Source: Dietzia sp. NCCP-2495
GTDB taxonomy: Bacteria; Actinomycetota; Actinomycetes; Mycobacteriales; Mycobacteriaceae
Direction of reading: 5' to 3'
DNA: 61,549 nt
Assembly (NCBI RefSeq): GCF_026011735.1
Contig: NZ_BRVN01000018.1
Location: 1 to 61,549 of the forward strand
Position 1 is the first letter of the stretch, and every line of letters begins with the position of its first letter. The notes under the pieces were generated by a model that ran no database searches, was not told where the DNA came from, and worked only from the letters and a program-made list of their open reading frames with translations. The position numbers and the translations under genes were made by a program. This document shows positions 58,051 to 61,549 of this stretch, one piece after another.

Positions 58051-58116
58051 TTGACACGTGACCCCATTCCGTCTAGCGTCAGTGACAAATAGATGGAGAT
58101 TGTCACTCTGTCTCCA
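58051..58116 (+). promoter_or_regulatory. Strong promoter with interleaved operator
   Basis: TTGACA (58051-58056), 17 bp, TAGCGT (58074-58079). Starting right after it, AGTGACAA (58081-58088) and TTGTCACT (58100-58107) form an 8-bp perfect inverted repeat. A second, interleaved one is TGGAGA (58094-58099) and TCTCCA (58111-58116). A repressor here would block initiation of the AurF-like operon. Confidence 0.75.
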
Positions 58117-58173
58117 CTTCGGATCGTCGGAACCACCGACCGGCCTTCGGGCCGGTGACCGGAAAGGTTGATC

Positions 58174-59208
58174 ATGACCGCTGTCGCACCTCGCCCGTCG
58201 GCCACCACCGAGGAATACGAGGCCACCCTCCGCCGCCTGTCGGAGGCCTCGGTCCACCGCCGCTTCGACCCGTTCGTCGACATCAGCTGGGATCACCCGG
58301 ATTTCCAGGTGGACCGCACCGACCCGCGCTGGATCCTGCCCGCGGGCATCGACCCGCTCGGCGGCCACCCCTGGTACAAGGCACAGCCGATCGAGAAGCA
58401 GATCGAGATCGGCCTGTGGCGCCAGGCCAACATCATGAAGGTCGGCCTGCAGTTCGAGAACATCCTCATCCGCGGGATCATGCAGTACGTCTTCAAGGCC
58501 GAGAACGGCTCGGCGGAGTTCCGGTACCTCACCCATGAGGCCACCGAGGAGTGCAATCACACCCAGATGTTCCAGCAGGGTGTCAACGTGATCGGCGCCG
58601 ATGTGCCCGGCATGCCCCGGTGGCTGCGCGCGATCTCCCCGATCATCCCCATGGCGGCCGGCCCGCTCCCCGTGGCGTTCTTCATCGGCGTCCTGGCCGG
58701 CGAGGAACCGATCGACCACACGCAGAAGCAGGTCCTGCGCAATTCGGACAACCTCCCGCCGGTGCTCTCGCGGATCATGGAGATCCACGTCGCCGAGGAG
58801 GCCCGCCACATCTCCTTCGCCCACACCTACGTGGCCCGCAACGCCCCGCGCCTGTCCAAGCGGAGCAGGTTCATGACCTCGCTGCTGTTCCCGGTGATCA
58901 TGCGCCTGCTGTGCGACGCGATCCTCAAGCCCACCACGGAGTTCCGCGATGCGTTCGACATCCCGGACGAGGTGGTCAAGGAGCTGTACTGGGACAGTCC
59001 CGAGTCGCGCCGCTTCCTGTCCGACCTGTTCAGCGACGTCCGGATGCTCGCCGAGGAGTCGGGGCTGATGAACCGCACCTCGCGCAGGGTGTGGAAGGCA
59101 CTGAAGATCGACGGCCGCCCGTCCCGTTTCCGCGGCGAGCCGCCCGTGGCGTTCCGCGAGACCGTCGACGCTGCAGCCGACACGCCCGTCGACGCGTCTG
59201 CCGCATAG
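58174..59208 (+). CDS. AurF-like diiron oxygenase
   Basis: A 344-aa non-haem diiron enzyme. Metal-binding helices include FENILIRGIMQ, THEATEECNHTQMF (E-x-x-H near 125-132) and EIHVAEEARHISFA (E-x-x-x-R-H near 209). AurF oxidises p-aminobenzoate to p-nitrobenzoate; most actinobacterial members have unknown substrates. GAAAGG lies 6 nt before ATG 58174, chosen over the upstream TTG at 58168. A ferredoxin-NADP reductase 9 bp downstream is the likely electron donor. Confidence 0.85.
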   Translation: MTAVAPRPSATTEEYEATLRRLSEASVHRRFDPFVDISWDHPDFQVDRTDPRWILPAGIDPLGGHPWYKAQPIEKQIEIGLWRQANIMKVGLQFENILIRGIMQYVFKAENGSAEFRYLTHEATEECNHTQMFQQGVNVIGADVPGMPRWLRAISPIIPMAAGPLPVAFFIGVLAGEEPIDHTQKQVLRNSDNLPPVLSRIMEIHVAEEARHISFAHTYVARNAPRLSKRSRFMTSLLFPVIMRLLCDAILKPTTEFRDAFDIPDEVVKELYWDSPESRRFLSDLFSDVRMLAEESGLMNRTSRRVWKALKIDGRPSRFRGEPPVAFRETVDAAADTPVDASAA

Positions 59209-59217
59209 GAGCCGACA

Positions 59218-60819
59218 GTGCCCCACGTCGTCACGCAGGCCTGCTGCGCGGACGCGAGTTGCGTCCACGCCTGCCCGGTCAACTGCATCCACCCCACGCC
59301 CGACGAGCCGGACTTCGGCACGGCCGACATGCTCTACATCGACCCGGTCTCGTGTGTCGACTGCGGTGCGTGCGTGGGGGCCTGCCCGGTCGGGGCGATC
59401 GTCCCGCACACGGCGTTGGAGCCGCACCAGGAAGATTTTCTGCGGATCAACTCCGAGCTTACCGGTGACACGCGCCCTCCGCGGCCGCAGGCCACGGTGC
59501 CCACCCTGGTCCGGCTCGGTCCCACCCGCACCACGCTGCGGGTGGCCGTGGTGGGGGCCGGACCCGCGGCGCTGTACGCGGCCGACGCCCTGCTTCGGCA
59601 GGACGGCGTCCAGGTCACGGTGTTCGACCGGCTGCCCGTGCCGCACGGGCTCGCGCGTCACGGCGTGGCACCCGATCACACCGACACCCGCGCGGTGGCG
59701 GACCTGTTCACGGCGATCGAGAACGAACCCGGCTTCGACTACCGGCTCGGAGTCGACGTGGGTCGGGACGTCACCGCCGCCGAGCTCGCCGACCACCACC
59801 ACGCCGTCATCTACGCCACCGGCGCCGGGACGGACAAGCCGCTAAACATCCCGGGCGTCGACCTGCCGGGGAGCACGTCCGCTACGGAGGTAGTGGCCTG
59901 GTACAACGGCCACCCGGACCACTCAGGCGCCCACGTGCCGCTCGATCACGAGCGGGCGGTGATCGTGGGCAACGGCAACGTAGCCCTGGACGTCGCGCGG
60001 ATCCTCGCCACCAACCCCGAGCGCCTCGCGGGGACCGAGATCGCCCCGCACGCCCTGGCGGCGCTGCGCACCAGCGCTGTCCGCGAGGTGGTGGTGCTGG
60101 GCCGCCGCGGTCCGCTGCATGCCGCGTTCACGTTGCCGGAGCTGGTGGGTCTCGCCGCGCGTGAGGACATCGACCTGCGAGTGGACGCACGCGACGGCAT
60201 CGATGTCGACGCCGCGACCGACACCCAGACCCGGCTCAAGCTCGAGTACCTAGCCGAGCTCGCCGCGCGCCTGCCCGCCGCGCCGGGCGATCGCCGCCGG
60301 ATCGTGTTGCGCTTCCAGACCTCCCCCGTGGAGGTCGTGGGCGCCGACCGAGCGGAGGGCCTGCGGGTGGTGCGCACCGATCTCGAGGTCGACGACGACA
60401 CCGGCACCGCCCGCGCCGTCCCGGTTCCCGGCTCCGAAGAGGTCATCGCGGCCGGGCTCATCCTGGGTTCGGTCGGCTACCGTGGCGTTCCTGTGCCGGG
60501 AGTGCCGTTCGATCCGGCCTCCGCGACGATCCCCAGCTCGCAGGGCCGCGTGCTCGACGAGCCCGGCGGCAGCGAGGTGCCGGGCCAGTATGTGGTGGGC
60601 TGGATCAAGCGCGGACCGCGCGGGTTCATCGGCTCCAACAAGACGTGTGCGGCGGAGACCGTCAACGCCCTGTTGGCCGACGCCAACTCGGGGACGCTGC
60701 CGTCGCCGCGGCCCGCGTCCGCGTTCGACGCGCTGCTACGCGGTCGCCGCCCCGGTCTCATCGACGGTGCCGCATGGCGCCGCGCCCGCCCCCGCACGGA
60801 GGCCGCTGCCGCTGTCTAG
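59218..60819 (+). CDS. fprB: Ferredoxin-fused ferredoxin-NADP reductase (FprB-like)
   Basis: A 533-aa fusion. Residues 1-65 are a bacterial ferredoxin: ACCADASCVHACPVNCIHP and CVDCGACVGACPVGAI bind two clusters. The rest is an adrenodoxin-reductase-like flavoprotein with GAGPAALYAADALL (FAD, near 120), GNGNVALDVARIL (NADPH, near 250) and the C-terminal GWIKRGPRGFIGSNKTCA. It passes electrons from NADPH to the diiron oxygenase encoded 9 bp upstream. The GTG start is fixed by the Cys pattern. Its stop TAG overlaps the convergent TetR stop in CTAG. Confidence 0.9.
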   Translation: MPHVVTQACCADASCVHACPVNCIHPTPDEPDFGTADMLYIDPVSCVDCGACVGACPVGAIVPHTALEPHQEDFLRINSELTGDTRPPRPQATVPTLVRLGPTRTTLRVAVVGAGPAALYAADALLRQDGVQVTVFDRLPVPHGLARHGVAPDHTDTRAVADLFTAIENEPGFDYRLGVDVGRDVTAAELADHHHAVIYATGAGTDKPLNIPGVDLPGSTSATEVVAWYNGHPDHSGAHVPLDHERAVIVGNGNVALDVARILATNPERLAGTEIAPHALAALRTSAVREVVVLGRRGPLHAAFTLPELVGLAAREDIDLRVDARDGIDVDAATDTQTRLKLEYLAELAARLPAAPGDRRRIVLRFQTSPVEVVGADRAEGLRVVRTDLEVDDDTGTARAVPVPGSEEVIAAGLILGSVGYRGVPVPGVPFDPASATIPSSQGRVLDEPGGSEVPGQYVVGWIKRGPRGFIGSNKTCAAETVNALLADANSGTLPSPRPASAFDALLRGRRPGLIDGAAWRRARPRTEAAAAV

Positions 60820-61487
60820 TGGGCCCCGGTTTCCGGCGCCTGATCGGCGGCTCCCGGTCGACCGACCGCCGCGCAGACCCGGGGCCGGCCGAGTCCCGCG
60901 GACATCCAGTCGACCAGGTCCGCGACGTACTCGCGGTGCGGTGGGAACGAGTCGGGGGCGGCTTCCGCTCGGGCGGCGAGGTCGGAGGTGACGACGACGA
61001 CGAGTTGCCGCACCCGGTGCCGTGCCATCTCCGTGCCGCACCGTCGCGCCGTCTCGCTGACCAGTACCTCGAGCTGATCCTGGAGCACGGTGCCGCCGAC
61101 CGGCCCGGCGGTGATGGTGCGACCGACCTCGGTCAGCGGCCCCACCTGGGCGATCACCCGGAGTGTGCAGCGTCCTTCTTCGTCGAGGAGCAGATCCGCC
61201 AGAGGCGCCACCACGGCGCGTACAGCCTCCGGCAGATCGGGCGGGTCCGTGCGCCAGCGCGCCTGGTCGGCCCGGCGCTCGCCCTCCATCCGCGCCACGC
61301 CGTCGGCAAGGATCTGCGCGAGCAGCCCGCTGCGGGAACCGAAGTGATAGTTGATCGCCGAGTCGTTTCCCTGCCCGGCGTCGGCGACGATGTCCCGGAT
61401 TCGGGCCGACTGCCAGCCCTCGTTCGCGAATCGGCGCAGTCCGGCCAGGTAAAGGGCCCGGCGAGTGTCGGAGGAGGTTCGCGGCAT
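60816..61487 (-). CDS. TetR family regulator
   Basis: A 223-aa TetR. The HTH is RRALYLAGLRRFANEGWQSARIRDIVADAGQGNDSAINYHFGSRSGLL (about 8-56). The C-terminal domain matches the general TetR_C fold and ends in an Arg/Ala-rich tail. Its stop codon overlaps that of fprB by the shared palindrome CTAG. It probably binds the TTAACA/TGTTAA site at 61530-61546 and controls the gene leaving the window. Confidence 0.85.
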   Translation of the reverse strand: MPRTSSDTRRALYLAGLRRFANEGWQSARIRDIVADAGQGNDSAINYHFGSRSGLLAQILADGVARMEGERRADQARWRTDPPDLPEAVRAVVAPLADLLLDEEGRCTLRVIAQVGPLTEVGRTITAGPVGGTVLQDQLEVLVSETARRCGTEMARHRVRQLVVVVTSDLAARAEAAPDSFPPHREYVADLVDWMSAGLGRPRVCAAVGRPGAADQAPETGAH

Positions 61488-61529
61488 GGGCCGAGTCTAG
61501 ACAGGTGTGGCCCGACCCCTTCCCGCGGA

Positions 61530-61546
61530 TTAACAGTAGGTGTTAA
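61530..61546. promoter_or_regulatory. Candidate TetR operator at window end
   Basis: TTAACA-GTAGG-TGTTAA is a perfect 6-bp inverted repeat with a 5-bp centre, 43 bp from the TetR start. An ATG follows directly at 61547, so a divergent gene may begin there, outside the window. Confidence 0.65.
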
Positions 61547-61549
61547 ATG

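Overview
The window is about 61.5 kb of high-GC DNA from an actinobacterium of the order Mycobacteriales, most likely Dietzia or a close relative. I base this on an antigen-85-like mycolyltransferase, an Rpf-type resuscitation factor, a mycofactocin-coupled SDR, an AidB-type acyl-CoA dehydrogenase, an AraC/BVMO/SDR locus laid out like virS-mymA, a DtxR/IdeR box, and many genes whose -10 box sits about 7 nt from the start codon (leaderless starts). The genus is an inference. I see no tRNA, rRNA, CRISPR array, integrase or transposase.

Layout. 0-13 kb: MarR-MFS efflux pair, YhhN-type lysoplasmalogenase, alpha/beta hydrolase, HSDL2-like SDR, two exported proteins, acyl-CoA thioesterase, AidB dehydrogenase, cytochrome P450, fatty-acyl-CoA ligase. 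13-21.6 kb is a nutrient-uptake block: a cobalamin riboswitch ahead of btuFCD and an MBL-fold hydrolase, an IdeR-boxed siderophore-interacting flavoprotein, and a TrpXYZ-like ABC importer. 21.6-29.4 kb is a surface-polysaccharide island: five glycosyltransferases and a WcbI protein, mostly overlapping by 4 nt, plus one divergent glycosyltransferase. 29.4-34.5 kb: two base-excision DNA repair proteins, a patatin-like remnant, glutaminase-STAS, a cupin and a Rieske flavoprotein. 34.5-37.7 kb: an unusual HNH-Zn-PLD-EVE nuclease and a probably frameshifted ABC-2 permease locus. 38-47.8 kb: mycofactocin-type SDR, MocR regulator, TerC behind a yybP-ykoY-like leader, alanine aminotransferase-like enzyme, mycolyltransferase, glutathione peroxidase, a broken dihydrofolate-reductase-like gene, MFS transporter and Rpf. 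48-52 kb: an iron-type ABC importer (fbpCBA order). 52-61.5 kb: SRPBCC protein, dienelactone hydrolase, SDR + BVMO with divergent AraC, TetR, AurF-like diiron oxygenase with its ferredoxin-NADP reductase, and a second TetR.

Two things stand out. First, the 696-aa protein at 34569-36659 joins an EVE-like N-terminus, an HNH nuclease centre, a zinc ribbon, a phospholipase-D-type nuclease and a C-terminal EVE/PUA-like domain. That is a plausible single-gene, modification-sensing restriction or phage-defence enzyme. Second, the intergenic DNA is rich in structured repeats: palindromic elements made of two to four copies of one short word in both orientations, degenerate tandem duplications beside them, and palindromes or 16-19 bp direct repeats at most convergent gene junctions. 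A 12-mer (GACGACGACAAC) also recurs exactly at least seven times, often at gene ends, where it encodes poly-Thr or Asp-Asp-Asn tracts.
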